From positions 1 through 64,000 of the forward strand of contig SEFA01000028.1 in the NCBI GenBank assembly GCA_004210455.1: 64,000 nt of DNA, given 5' to 3'. Below the pieces are notes generated by a model, which was given only the letters and a program-made list of their open reading frames with translations, ran no database searches and was not told the origin of the DNA. The position numbers and the translations under genes were made by a program. The stretch comes from Rubrivivax sp. (GTDB lineage: Bacteria; Pseudomonadota; Gammaproteobacteria; Burkholderiales; Burkholderiaceae_C). Shown piece after piece: positions 17,668 through 25,302 of this stretch (position 1 is the stretch's first letter; each line of letters opens with the position of its first letter).

Positions 17668-17808
17668 GCCGCAATCGTATGCCGCTCCCATGACTGTCAT
17701 CCGGCGAATCCTGGCGAAGCACCAAAAGCAGCTTCCGCTGCGGGTCTGCCGGGGCTTCAGGCTGGAAGCGGGCGTCTCGGCCTCCGTGTGGACATGCCCC
17801 CGCTCTCG

Positions 17809-17845
17809 TTGCAAGTCCTCAACTATTCGACTATTCTCGAAGGAT
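17809..17845 (+). promoter_or_regulatory. Promoter and candidate ArsR operator for the ars operon
   Basis: A sigma-70-like promoter reads TTGCAA (17809-17814), 17-bp spacer, TATTCT (17832-17837). An inverted repeat TTCGA-N6-TCGAA (17826-17841) covers the -10 box, the right place for a repressor of the ArsR type. The arsR ATG is at 17844, only six bases past the -10 box, so the transcript may be leaderless or nearly so. Confidence 0.6.
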
Positions 17846-18167
17846 GGAGGACGTCGATGTTGTCCGCGCGCTCGGCGCGCTTGCGCAGCCGTTGCGGCTG
17901 CAGGTGTTTCGTGCCCTGGTGGTGGTCGGCGAGGCGGGGCTGACGCCCGGCGCCATCCAGGAAGCATTGGGCGTCCCCCCGGCGACGCTGTCCTTCCACC
18001 TAAAGGAATTGCTCGCGTCCGGCCTCGTGACCCAAGAGCGCGCGAGCCGCCACCTCATCTACCGCGCCGACTACCAACGCATGAACGGTCTCCTGGGCTA
18101 CCTCACCGAGAACTGCTGCCAAGGTGCCGCCTGCGCGGTCGACAAGAAGTCCGCATCCTGCTGCTGA
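17844..18167 (+). CDS. arsR: Arsenite-responsive repressor ArsR
   Basis: ArsR/SmtB winged-helix repressor, 107 residues. The helix-turn-helix is visible at LTPGAIQEALGVPPATLSFH followed by LKELLASGLVTQERASRH. It lacks the ELCVCDL metal site of the E. coli type. The C-terminus has ENCCQGAAC (Cys91, Cys92, Cys97), close to the C-terminal arsenite site described for Acidithiobacillus-type ArsR (a Cys pair plus a Cys 5-6 residues on), and ends in a further Cys pair. It heads arsR-arsC-aqpS-arsH and presumably represses them until As(III) binds. arsC starts 5 bp after the stop. Confidence 0.93.
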   Translation: MEDVDVVRALGALAQPLRLQVFRALVVVGEAGLTPGAIQEALGVPPATLSFHLKELLASGLVTQERASRHLIYRADYQRMNGLLGYLTENCCQGAACAVDKKSASCC

Positions 18168-18172
18168 GCCTC

Positions 18173-18676
18173 ATGACCACGAACGTCCTCATCCTCTGCA
18201 CACACAACTCCGCCCGCAGCGTGCTGGCGGAGGGCATGCTGAACCACTGGGCCAAGCAACTGGGCACGAACATCAAGGCCTACAGCGCCGGCAGTGCCCC
18301 CAGCGGTCGCATCAATCCGTTCGCCCTAGAGGCGCTACAGGGGGCGGGCGTCGACACCGCCGGCTACCGGAGCAAGAGCTGGGACGAGTTCACCGCTCCT
18401 GAGGCCCCGCCGTTGTCCATCGTCGTCACGGTGTGCGACAGCGCCGCGGCTGAGCAATGTCCGGTGTTCTTCGGCGGTGCGGGGCAGCCGGTCAAGGTGC
18501 ATTGGGGCTACCCGGACCCGTCCAACGCGGACGGCGGAGATGACGGGAAGCGACGCGCCTTCGAGCTGACCCGGCAGGCCATCGGCTACCGGATGCTGCA
18601 ACTGGCGCAGTTGCCCCTTGAGGCCATGACGAAGGCCGAGCAGCAACTCGCGCTGTCCAAGATTGCGCAGAATTGA
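18173..18676 (+). CDS. arsC: Arsenate reductase ArsC (low-molecular-weight phosphatase type)
   Basis: Reduces arsenate to arsenite with thiols from thioredoxin or glutaredoxin/glutathione. The 167-residue protein has the phosphatase P-loop CTHNSAR (Cys9-Arg15) and two later cysteines (VCDSAAAEQCPVF, Cys88 and Cys96) that could form the disulphide relay, plus the conserved HWGYPDPS segment. Start 18173 is 5 bp after arsR; a longer in-frame extension upstream overlaps arsR and is rejected. The product arsenite would leave through the aquaporin encoded next. Confidence 0.93.
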   Translation: MTTNVLILCTHNSARSVLAEGMLNHWAKQLGTNIKAYSAGSAPSGRINPFALEALQGAGVDTAGYRSKSWDEFTAPEAPPLSIVVTVCDSAAAEQCPVFFGGAGQPVKVHWGYPDPSNADGGDDGKRRAFELTRQAIGYRMLQLAQLPLEAMTKAEQQLALSKIAQN

Positions 18677-18680
18677 CGCG

Positions 18681-19379
18681 ATGAATTTGTCCCGCAAGCT
18701 CTTCGCCGAGATGTTGGGCACAGCACTGCTGCTGGCCGTTGTCATCGGCTCCGGGGTGATGGCCGAGCGCCTGGCAGGTGGCAATGTCGGTGTCGCGCTG
18801 CTGGCCAACACCCTGGCCACCGTCGGCGGCTTGTATGTCCTCATCGAGCTGTTCGGTCCTGTCAGCGGCGCCCACTTCAATCCGGTCGTCAGCGCCGTCA
18901 TGGCCTGGCGTCGAGAGCTGCCGGCTGCCTCCCTGATCCCCTACGTCATCGCCCAGCTGTCCGGCGCCGTGCTTGGCGCCTGGCTCGCGCACGCGATGTT
19001 CGACATGAACCTGCTGCAGCTCTCCACGAAGCTGCGCAGCGGCAGTGGGCAGTGGATTGCGGAAGGGGTCGCGACCTTCGGACTGCTGCTCGTCATCCTC
19101 CGCGCGCCGACGCCGCGCGTCGCGGCGATGGTGGCCAGCTACATCGGCGCAGCGTACTGGTTCACCGCCTCGACATCGTTCGCCAACCCGGCCGCAGTGT
19201 TCGGCCGCATGTTCAGCGGCAGCTTTGCCGGTATCGCACCCGCGAGCGCGCCAGGGTTCGTCATCGCCGAATTGGTCGGTGCCGCGCTCGCGGTCGCAGC
19301 GAATCACGCGCTGTCGTCCAACCATTCGTCGGTCAAGGCGACGCCCCCCACTTCCTCGCCGCCAGTACGTCATGTCTGA
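18681..19379 (+). CDS. aqpS: Aquaglyceroporin AqpS-like arsenite channel
   Basis: MIP-family channel of 232 residues. The two half-helix motifs are NPV in [16 protein letters not shown] and NPA in [13 protein letters not shown], with six membrane segments ([20 protein letters not shown] and others). In Sinorhizobium meliloti-type ars operons an AqpS channel replaces ArsB/Acr3 and lets arsenite made by ArsC flow down its gradient out of the cell. The gene order here fits that role; no efflux pump is present. Four bp separate it from arsC and it overlaps arsH by 8 bp. Confidence 0.9.
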   Translation: MNLSRKLFAEMLGTALLLAVVIGSGVMAERLAGGNVGVALLANTLATVGGLYVLIELFGPVSGAHFNPVVSAVMAWRRELPAASLIPYVIAQLSGAVLGAWLAHAMFDMNLLQLSTKLRSGSGQWIAEGVATFGLLLVILRAPTPRVAAMVASYIGAAYWFTASTSFANPAAVFGRMFSGSFAGIAPASAPGFVIAELVGAALAVAANHALSSNHSSVKATPPTSSPPVRHV

Positions 19380-20214
19380 CCGCCTCTTCCCCGACGCCAC
19401 CTTGCCTGCGCTAAGCGCCGAGCTGCTGGATATCCCCAACCAAGCGCGTCTGACGGCGGCGACGCCATCGCAGCACCCTCCGCGAATCCTGATGCTCTAC
19501 GGCTCCCTGCGCGAGCGCTCCTACAGCCGCCTGCTGACGTTTGAAGCTGCCCGGTTGTTGGAGGCGATGGGCGCTGAGGTCCGGATCTTCGACCCGTCCG
19601 GACTGCCGCTGCCGGACGATGCGCCGGACACGCACCCCAAGGTGGCTGAGCTCCGCCAACTGGCCGCCTGGTCGGAGGGCATGGTGTGGTGCTCGCCGGA
19701 AAGGCACGGGGCCATGACCGGCATCATGAAGACGCAGATTGACTGGATTCCGCTCTCGAACGGCTCGGTGCGCCCCACGCAAGGAAAGACGCTGGCGGTG
19801 ATGCAGGTGTCGGGCGGCTCGCAGTCGTTCAACGCGGTGAACCAGATGCGAGTGCTTGGCCGCTGGATGCGGATGCTGACCATCCCGAACCAGAGCTCGG
19901 TCGCGAAGGCCTTCGCGGAGTTCAGCGAGGAAGGTCGGATGAAGCCGTCGTCCTACTACGACCGGGTCGTCGACGTGGTGGAGGAGCTGCTCAAGTTCAC
20001 CTTGCTGACGCGCGACCTGGGTCCGTACCTGGTGAACCGCTACAGCGAGCGAAGGGAGAGCGCTGCGGAACTGGCCAAGCGTGTTGAGTTCAGCAAGGCA
20101 ACGGGCTGCGGCTCTGCGGCCTCCGACACGGGATGCAGCCGCAGCGTCGCCTCCGGCGAGATGCCAGAGGTTGCTTCAGACGCACCACCGAAGTCCTCAC
20201 GCTGCTGCGGTTGA
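19372..20214 (+). CDS. arsH: Organoarsenical oxidase / NADPH-FMN reductase ArsH
   Basis: ArsH is a flavodoxin-like FMN protein that oxidises trivalent organoarsenicals using NADPH chemistry. The 280-residue protein has the FMN-binding loop [15 protein letters not shown] and the ArsH signatures [20 protein letters not shown] and [20 protein letters not shown]. The core ends near residue 245. A tail of about 35 residues with four Cys (TGCGS, TGCSRS and terminal CC before Gly) is longer than I expect for the family. It overlaps aqpS by 8 bp and is last in the ars operon. Confidence 0.94.
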   Translation: MSDRLFPDATLPALSAELLDIPNQARLTAATPSQHPPRILMLYGSLRERSYSRLLTFEAARLLEAMGAEVRIFDPSGLPLPDDAPDTHPKVAELRQLAAWSEGMVWCSPERHGAMTGIMKTQIDWIPLSNGSVRPTQGKTLAVMQVSGGSQSFNAVNQMRVLGRWMRMLTIPNQSSVAKAFAEFSEEGRMKPSSYYDRVVDVVEELLKFTLLTRDLGPYLVNRYSERRESAAELAKRVEFSKATGCGSAASDTGCSRSVASGEMPEVASDAPPKSSRCCG

Positions 20215-20330
20215 CGACGGGGCGCTTACGCTGAGAGGCAGCCGTTTCCAATATCACTCCGAGCGGCTCCCAAACTGCCCGCCCGCACCTTCACTGTGGA
20301 GGAAAGGCTTGACCAGCTTTCCACGACATG

Positions 20331-20346
20331 ACTTGGTTCGCCAAGT
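20331..20346. terminator. Short hairpin with TTCG loop between convergent genes
   Basis: ACTTGG-TTCG-CCAAGT forms a 6-bp stem with a stable UUCG tetraloop (plus strand), just beyond the stop of the leftward DUF3224 gene and about 117 bp after arsH. There is no T-tract on either side, so terminator activity is uncertain. The rest of 20215-20346 shows only another weak dyad (GGAAAG/CTTTCC). Confidence 0.35.
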
Positions 20347-20859
20347 TCAAGGTGCCGCGCCCGACAGCGTGTATTCGAAGCGATAGGAATGCGCGCCGCC
20401 CGGCGCGATGTCTATCGTCATGCGCCCGGTCAGCCCGGCGAGTGCGCCGGTGCCCGAGTCCGGCACGACGGTGATCGACTGCGTGGGCACGCCACGTTCC
20501 ATGGTCGAACTGTGCTGCAGCACGAAGCTTCCAGCGCGGCCGTCCAGGGTGCCGCTGACCTTCTCCATCGCAACGTAGCCGGCCGAGCCGGTGACCGCGC
20601 TGCGAAAGGCGAGCATCTCGCCGGCGCTCGCCGCCTCCAGCGCGCCGTGGAAGCGCTTGTCGATGGCCATCCGGCCGAGGCCGGCCTGGGACGCAGCCTC
20701 AGTGGCCGGCTGCGGCGAGAGTTGGACATCGAACTTTCCGCTGGCGGTATGGACGATCAAGGCAGGCTCCTTCGCTGAAACAGGTGACGACGCTTCGGCG
20801 GCGTTCGCTCCGAGTGAGACGCACACCATGGCGCCGATCAAGGATCGAAAAATCTTCAT
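20347..20859 (-). CDS. Exported DUF3224 domain protein
   Basis: A 170-residue protein with a Sec signal (MKIFRSLIGAMVCVSLGANA, cleavage after AEA), so probably periplasmic. The body matches the DUF3224 pattern: GKFDVQLSPQP, GRMAIDKRFHGALEAASAGE, GSAGYVAMEKVSGTLDGRAG, SFVLQHSSTMERG and ITVVPDSGTGALAGLTGRM. This fold is allene-oxide-cyclase-like; the function is unknown. Start at 20859 was chosen for the signal peptide over longer in-frame starts that run into the divergent AraC gene. It is divergent from that regulator. Confidence 0.88.
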   Translation of the reverse strand: MKIFRSLIGAMVCVSLGANAAEASSPVSAKEPALIVHTASGKFDVQLSPQPATEAASQAGLGRMAIDKRFHGALEAASAGEMLAFRSAVTGSAGYVAMEKVSGTLDGRAGSFVLQHSSTMERGVPTQSITVVPDSGTGALAGLTGRMTIDIAPGGAHSYRFEYTLSGAAP

Positions 20860-20873
20860 GGCATCATGAATCG

Positions 20874-20893
20874 AATCGGCCGGAAATCGGCCG
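20874..20893 (+). promoter_or_regulatory. Direct repeat in the divergent DUF3224/AraC promoter region
   Basis: AATCGGCCG occurs twice, at 20874-20882 and 20885-20893, so the copies repeat every 11 bp on one face of the helix. AraC-family proteins often bind such direct repeats. It lies between the two divergent start codons (20859 and 20921). Confidence 0.4.
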
Positions 20894-20920
20894 CCAGCCC
20901 GCATTGAAGCAACGAACCCG

Positions 20921-21739
20921 ATGTCGACGATTGGAAAAACGCGACAGCCTCCGGGCCGCGAGGCCCGTGGTGTCCTGCACCGTCTGCCGCCAGGGGAGTT
21001 CGCCCATTCGCGCATCGCGCCGCCGCCGGATCTGGCCGAGCGGATCGAGCATTTCTGGCGCGTTCGCTGGAACCTGGAAGGGCTCCCACCGCGGGTTCAG
21101 GAAACGCTGCCGCATCCCAACGTCCACATCGTCATCGAACCCGGATCGTCCGCCGCGTGGGGCGTGCATTCGGGACGCTGGACGCGCGTGCTGACGGGCA
21201 ACTCTCAAGCATTCGGCATCAAGTTCCGGCCCGGCGCGTTTCGGGGCGTTCTCGGTAGGCCGGTGGCTGAACTGGCCGATCAGTCGCTGCCGATCGACTC
21301 GCTCTTCGGCCCCGATGCGGTCGCTCTGAACGACGTGCTGGATTGTGGAGACGTAGAGGCATGCGCACTCGCCTCAGACTTCCTGCGCGTTCGCCTTCCC
21401 GCGCTGGATGCGCCCGCGCGGCTGGCCGGTCGCATCGTCGATGGCGTCGCCGAGGATCTCGAACTGCACTCGGTCGACGCGCTCGCGCGTCGCTTCGGCA
21501 TGAGCCCGCGCACGCTTCAGCGTCTGTTCAACGACCAGGTGGGCGTCGGCCCGAAGTGGGTCATCAACCGCTATCGCATGCACGAAGCGCTGGCCCGCGT
21601 GCAAGCCGGGCAACCGGCTTCTTGGGCGGCGCTGGCGCAAGAGCTCGGCTACTTCGATCAGGCCCACTTCAGCGCCGATTTCCGCCGGCTTGTCGGCGAG
21701 ACGCCTGGGGACTACGCGCGGGCCATGCGCGAGGTCTGA
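20921..21739 (+). CDS. AraC-family transcriptional regulator
   Basis: A 272-residue regulator. The N-terminal sensing domain (DLAERIEHFWRVRWNLEG; LPHPNVHIVIEPGSSAAWGV) is of the type seen in AraC proteins with a DUF6597-like sensor. The C-terminal region holds two helix-turn-helix motifs: SVDALARRFGMSPRTLQRLF and LAQELGYFDQAHFSADFRR. The ligand is unknown. It is divergent from the exported DUF3224 gene, its most likely target. It is followed after 11 bp by a convergent GST gene. Confidence 0.9.
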   Translation: MSTIGKTRQPPGREARGVLHRLPPGEFAHSRIAPPPDLAERIEHFWRVRWNLEGLPPRVQETLPHPNVHIVIEPGSSAAWGVHSGRWTRVLTGNSQAFGIKFRPGAFRGVLGRPVAELADQSLPIDSLFGPDAVALNDVLDCGDVEACALASDFLRVRLPALDAPARLAGRIVDGVAEDLELHSVDALARRFGMSPRTLQRLFNDQVGVGPKWVINRYRMHEALARVQAGQPASWAALAQELGYFDQAHFSADFRRLVGETPGDYARAMREV

Positions 21740-21750
21740 AGGTTCCTCGG

Positions 21751-22404
21751 TTACAGCAGCGGAAAGCGACTCACACCTTCCGCCGGCAGCTTGTGCATGC
21801 AAGCGGCGAACAGCGGGTGGACGAGCCAGCCGTTCAGCCATGACCGCAACGACGGCACGTCCAGCGTTGCAAACCACTCCGGCTCCACTGCGGCGAACTG
21901 GCGGACGAAGGGGAACACAGCCAGGTCGGTGGCGCACGGCGTAGCGCCGCCCAGGCAGGGCTCGCTGCGCAGCCGCGCCTCCAGCGGTCGCAGAAGCACA
22001 TCGACCGCGCTGTCGCGGTGTGCTTCTGGCGCGAGGGTCTCACTCGCGTAGCGCTGCGGGTACTTCCAGCGGTCCAGGTGGTGCTTGAAGTCGCCGTCGT
22101 TCCGCTGCAGCAGGTCCAGGTTCGCAGGCGACTGCGCCCGCTCCCACCAGCCCTGCGCATCGGGCTCGGTCAGTGCCCAGCGCATGATGTGCCAGCTTTC
22201 CTCCAGCACGCTGCCATCGGGCAGTTCCAGCACGGGGACCGTCCCCTTGGGAGACAAGGCCAGCAAGCTGGCCGGCTTGTTGCGCAGGCTGACCTCCACC
22301 GCTTCGAACTCCCTCCCGGCCTGCAGCAGCGCCATCCGCGCGCGCATCGCATAGGGGCAGCGGCGAAAGGTATAGAGCCGCGGCAACTGGCTCAACGAAC
22401 CCAT
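21751..22404 (-). CDS. Glutathione S-transferase family protein
   Basis: A 217-residue cytosolic protein with an N-terminal thioredoxin-like domain starting LPRLYTFRRCPYAMRARMAL, where CPYA is the redox/glutathione site, then KGTVPVLELPDGSVLEESWH, the cis-Pro and glutathione-binding segment. The C-terminal helical domain includes GATPCATDLAVFPFVRQFA with the N-capping Asp. The substrate is unknown. Last gene of the leftward operon, overlapping the GreA/GreB-like gene by 13 bp. Confidence 0.88.
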   Translation of the reverse strand: MGSLSQLPRLYTFRRCPYAMRARMALLQAGREFEAVEVSLRNKPASLLALSPKGTVPVLELPDGSVLEESWHIMRWALTEPDAQGWWERAQSPANLDLLQRNDGDFKHHLDRWKYPQRYASETLAPEAHRDSAVDVLLRPLEARLRSEPCLGGATPCATDLAVFPFVRQFAAVEPEWFATLDVPSLRSWLNGWLVHPLFAACMHKLPAEGVSRFPLL

Positions 22405-22877
22405 AGCACCTCGAACTGCTGTCGGGTGGAAGCGACCTGCATCGACACCTCATCCCCTTCGCACTTGCCCAGCATGGCCCTGCCCAACGGGGTGTCGCTG
22501 CTGATGACCTGGACGATCTGAGCATCGATCGTCAGCTTCATGCTGCCCCCATCCGGGCCGAGGAAAAGCTGTTGCTCCTTGCCGTCGGCATCGGCGAGGC
22601 AGACCAGCGCACCGAGTTGGATGCCTTTGCCGACGTCGTAGGCGGGCGGGCGGAACTGGCGCCAGTTGGCCATCGCCTGCCGGATGGCCTCGGCGCGACG
22701 CGCCTGACCGGTGGCCAGGTAGGCGGCTTCGAGGCCCAAGGTGTCGTACTTGTTTTCGGCGATGTTCTCTTCGTGAGTCGCCGTTTCATGCGCCGCGCGC
22801 GCGGCCTGTTCGGTTTGCAGCAGGTCTTCGGCGAGCCGTTCCAGCACCAACTGCTGCAGCAAGAATTTGTCCATCAT
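22392..22877 (-). CDS. GreA/GreB-family transcription elongation factor-like protein
   Basis: A 161-residue protein with a helical N-terminal half (LQQLVLERLAEDLLQTEQAA; THEENIAENKYDTLG) that should form the coiled coil entering the RNA polymerase secondary channel, and a C-terminal FKBP-like domain (ISSDTPLGRAMLGKCEGDEV). It is more divergent than housekeeping GreA/GreB. The acidic tip residues of the coiled coil (EENIAENKYD) are present, so it may still stimulate cleavage of backtracked RNA or may be a Gre-like antagonist. It overlaps the GST gene, 21 bp after the CHR pair. Confidence 0.82.
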   Translation of the reverse strand: MMDKFLLQQLVLERLAEDLLQTEQAARAAHETATHEENIAENKYDTLGLEAAYLATGQARRAEAIRQAMANWRQFRPPAYDVGKGIQLGALVCLADADGKEQQLFLGPDGGSMKLTIDAQIVQVISSDTPLGRAMLGKCEGDEVSMQVASTRQQFEVLWVR

Positions 22878-22898
22878 GAAGTGTAGGCACCTCGGTCC

Positions 22899-23522
22899 CT
22901 ACACCACCCCGAGCGCGCCCAGCACACCCCCGGCCAGCACCATCCACACGATCCCGATCTTGGTCCGCATCGTGAGGACCACCGTCGCGACGATCATCGC
23001 CAGCGTCGCCCAGCGGTGGGAAGGCTCGACGAGGTAAGGCGCCGCCAGCAGCCAGCCGGTCGCGATCATCAATCCCAAGGTCAGCGGCGCCATGCCGACG
23101 GTGAACGCGCGCACGCCCAGATGCTCGCGGTTGTTGCGCGCCCAGCGCGTCGCGGCCACGACCAGCGTGGTCGACGGCAGCAGGATGCCGGCCATCGCCG
23201 CGGCCGCGCCCAGCAGGCCGGACACGTTGAAGCCCAGCACCGCGACGAACAGGATGTTCGGACCCGGCGCGGCCTGCGCCAGCGCGATCGAACTGGTGAA
23301 GCTCTGGTCGGTCAGCCAATGGCGCTCGTCGACCAGGTAGCGGTGCATGTCCGGCGCCGTCGTGATCGCGCCCCCGATCGACAGCAGCGACAGCATCAGG
23401 AAGTGCAGCATCAGCGCGCCGAGCTCGGACCAGCTCAGCGCGCCGACGAGCATCTGAGCCCAGCCCGCCTGCGCGCCGACCTGCGTGGCGAGCTGTGTCG
23501 CGACCTGGGCCTCGGCGCTCAT
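22899..23522 (-). CDS. Short-chain CHR-family (chromate) transporter subunit, second of a pair
   Basis: A 207-residue single-CHR-domain membrane protein. Motifs are LSIGGAITTAPDMHRYLVDE and LAQAAPGPNILFVAVLGFN, with about six membrane segments after a disordered 25-residue N-terminus. Short-chain CHR proteins work as pairs with opposite topology and together equal one long ChrA. The partner is encoded just upstream with a 4-bp ATGA overlap, implying coupled translation and a 1:1 complex. The transported anion could be chromate or sulphate-like. Confidence 0.88.
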   Translation of the reverse strand: MSAEAQVATQLATQVGAQAGWAQMLVGALSWSELGALMLHFLMLSLLSIGGAITTAPDMHRYLVDERHWLTDQSFTSSIALAQAAPGPNILFVAVLGFNVSGLLGAAAAMAGILLPSTTLVVAATRWARNNREHLGVRAFTVGMAPLTLGLMIATGWLLAAPYLVEPSHRWATLAMIVATVVLTMRTKIGIVWMVLAGGVLGALGVV

Positions 23523-24163
23523 GGACGAACACCCGCGCGGCTGCGCTTGAGCGCGATCAGCGCCAGCGTCATGCCCAGCCCGCCGACGCTCAGCACGATC
23601 CAGAACAGCGGCAGCTTCAGCCAGACCGTCGCGCCGAACACCAACGCCGCGAGCGCCAGTCCCGGCGCCAGGCCGATGGGGTTCTTCTTCAGCGAGGGCA
23701 GCAGCTTGAAGCCCGTGGCCAGGATCAGCCCCGCCGACACCGCCCCCATGCCGCGCAATGCGCCGGTCATCCGCGGCGAGGCCAGCCAGGTCGTCGACAG
23801 CGCCGCCAGAATCAGCACGATCACGGCCGGGAACAGCATCATGCCGGCGAGCGCGACCAGGGCGCCGCGCAGGCCGAAGAAGCGGTCGCCGATCATCAGC
23901 GAGATGTTCACGATGTTCGGTCCGGGCAGCACCTGCGCGACGGCGAGCGTCTCGACGAACTCCTCGCGCGACATCCAGTTCAGGCGCTCGACCAGCTCCC
24001 GCTGCGCGACCGCCAGCACGCCGCCGAAGCCCTGCAGCGCCAGCCAGGTGAAAGCCCAGAACAGCTGCGAGAGGGACTCGGGTTGCGAGAGCGGGAGCGG
24101 CGCGGCCTCCGCCGCGGCGCCTTCAGGGGAGGAGGGCGTTCCGGAGGAAGGCCCTGCGCTCAC
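23519..24163 (-). CDS. Short-chain CHR-family (chromate) transporter subunit, first of a pair
   Basis: A 214-residue single-CHR-domain membrane protein. Key motifs are LALQGFGGVLAVAQRELVER and LAVAQVLPGPNIVNISLMIG. The start is GTG 24163, which overlaps the upstream hydroxyacid dehydrogenase stop (GTGA) and follows an AAGGGG ribosome-binding site; longer in-frame extensions would lie entirely within the dehydrogenase gene. Its end overlaps the second subunit by 4 bp. Confidence 0.87.
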   Translation of the reverse strand: MSAGPSSGTPSSPEGAAAEAAPLPLSQPESLSQLFWAFTWLALQGFGGVLAVAQRELVERLNWMSREEFVETLAVAQVLPGPNIVNISLMIGDRFFGLRGALVALAGMMLFPAVIVLILAALSTTWLASPRMTGALRGMGAVSAGLILATGFKLLPSLKKNPIGLAPGLALAALVFGATVWLKLPLFWIVLSVGGLGMTLALIALKRSRAGVRP

Positions 24164-25167
24164 CGGTGCCCCTTCAGGACGTCCGGGTTGACGATGTTGG
24201 ACGGCTTGCCGGCCATGTAGTTCAGGACGTTGTCGAACGCCGCGTCGAAGTACATCTGGTAGCTGTCCTGCTCCACGTAGCCGATGTGCGGCGTGCACAC
24301 GGCGTTCTCCAGGCGCAGCAGCGGATGGCCCTGCAGGATCGGTTCGGACTCGAACACGTCGACCGCCGCCATGCCGGGTCGGCCCCGGTTCAGGCCGGAC
24401 ACCAGCGCCCCGTCGGCGACCAGTTCCGCGCGCGACGTGTTCACGAACAGCGAAGTCGGCTTCATCCGCGCCAGGTCCTCGGAGGTCACGATGCCCGTCG
24501 TCTCGTCGGACAGCCGCAGATGCAGCGTCAGCACGTCGGCCTGTTCGAAGAAGGCTTCGCGGGTGTCCGCGGCCTGGTGACCGTCGGCCTGCGCGCGCAG
24601 CCGCGAGGCCTCGCTGCCCCAGACGATCACGTGCATGCCGAAGGCCTTGCCGTAGCCGGCGATCAGCTGGCCGATCTTGCCGTAACCCCAGATGCCCAGC
24701 GTCTTGCCCCGCAGCACCATGCCCAGGCCGAAGTTCGGCGGCATCGAGCCCGACTTCAGGCCCGACTGCTGCCACACGCCGTGCTTGAGCGTCGAGATGT
24801 ACTGCGGCAGCCGCCGCATCGCGGCCATGATCAGCGCCCAGGTCAGCTCCGCGGGCGCGATCGGCGATCCGCCGCCTTCGGCCACGGCGATGCCCAGCCG
24901 CGTGCAGGCGTCCACGTCGATGTGTTTGCCCACGCGCCCGGTCTGCGAGATCAGCTTCAGCTTGGGCAGCTTTTCCAGCAGTTGGCGCGGGAAGTGGGTG
25001 CGTTCGCGGATCGTCACCAGCACTTCCGCGTCCCGCAGCCGGACCGACAGCTGTCCGATGCCCTTGACGGTGTTGGTGAAGACCTTGGCGTTCAGCGCGT
25101 CCAGCTTGGCGGCGCAAGGGAGCTTGCGCACGGCGTCCTGGTAGTCGTCGAGGATGATGATGTTCAT
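24160..25167 (-). CDS. D-2-hydroxyacid dehydrogenase family protein
   Basis: A 335-residue NAD(P)-dependent oxidoreductase. The Rossmann domain carries GKTLGIWGYGKIGQLIAGYG. Catalytic-type residues follow: Arg in VNTSRAELVADGAL, Glu in DVFESEPILQGHPLL and His in CTPHIGYVEQDSYQMYF. The N-terminal catalytic half includes SQTGRVGKHIDVDACTRLGI. The exact acid substrate cannot be read from the sequence. First gene of a leftward operon with the CHR pair, Gre-like factor and GST. The 135 bp to the divergent DUF1993 gene hold no clear promoter that I can name. Confidence 0.92.
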   Translation of the reverse strand: MNIIILDDYQDAVRKLPCAAKLDALNAKVFTNTVKGIGQLSVRLRDAEVLVTIRERTHFPRQLLEKLPKLKLISQTGRVGKHIDVDACTRLGIAVAEGGGSPIAPAELTWALIMAAMRRLPQYISTLKHGVWQQSGLKSGSMPPNFGLGMVLRGKTLGIWGYGKIGQLIAGYGKAFGMHVIVWGSEASRLRAQADGHQAADTREAFFEQADVLTLHLRLSDETTGIVTSEDLARMKPTSLFVNTSRAELVADGALVSGLNRGRPGMAAVDVFESEPILQGHPLLRLENAVCTPHIGYVEQDSYQMYFDAAFDNVLNYMAGKPSNIVNPDVLKGHR

Positions 25168-25302
25168 AGGCGTGCGGGCTCCGATCCTACTCGCCTGAAT
25201 CGGTCACCCCAAGGCCATTGGGCGAGCGTCGTGCAACAGATCGGAACAGGCACTAGCATCCGGCCCGCATCGCATCCCCCATCCCCAGACAAGGAGACTT
25301 CC

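Noticed and set aside
23519-25117. A 532-residue fusion of dehydrogenase region and CHR protein on the minus strand
   Set aside because: The upstream part is out of frame with the real dehydrogenase and is Arg/Gly/Ala-rich; a GTG at 24163 with GTGA overlap gives a normal CHR subunit.
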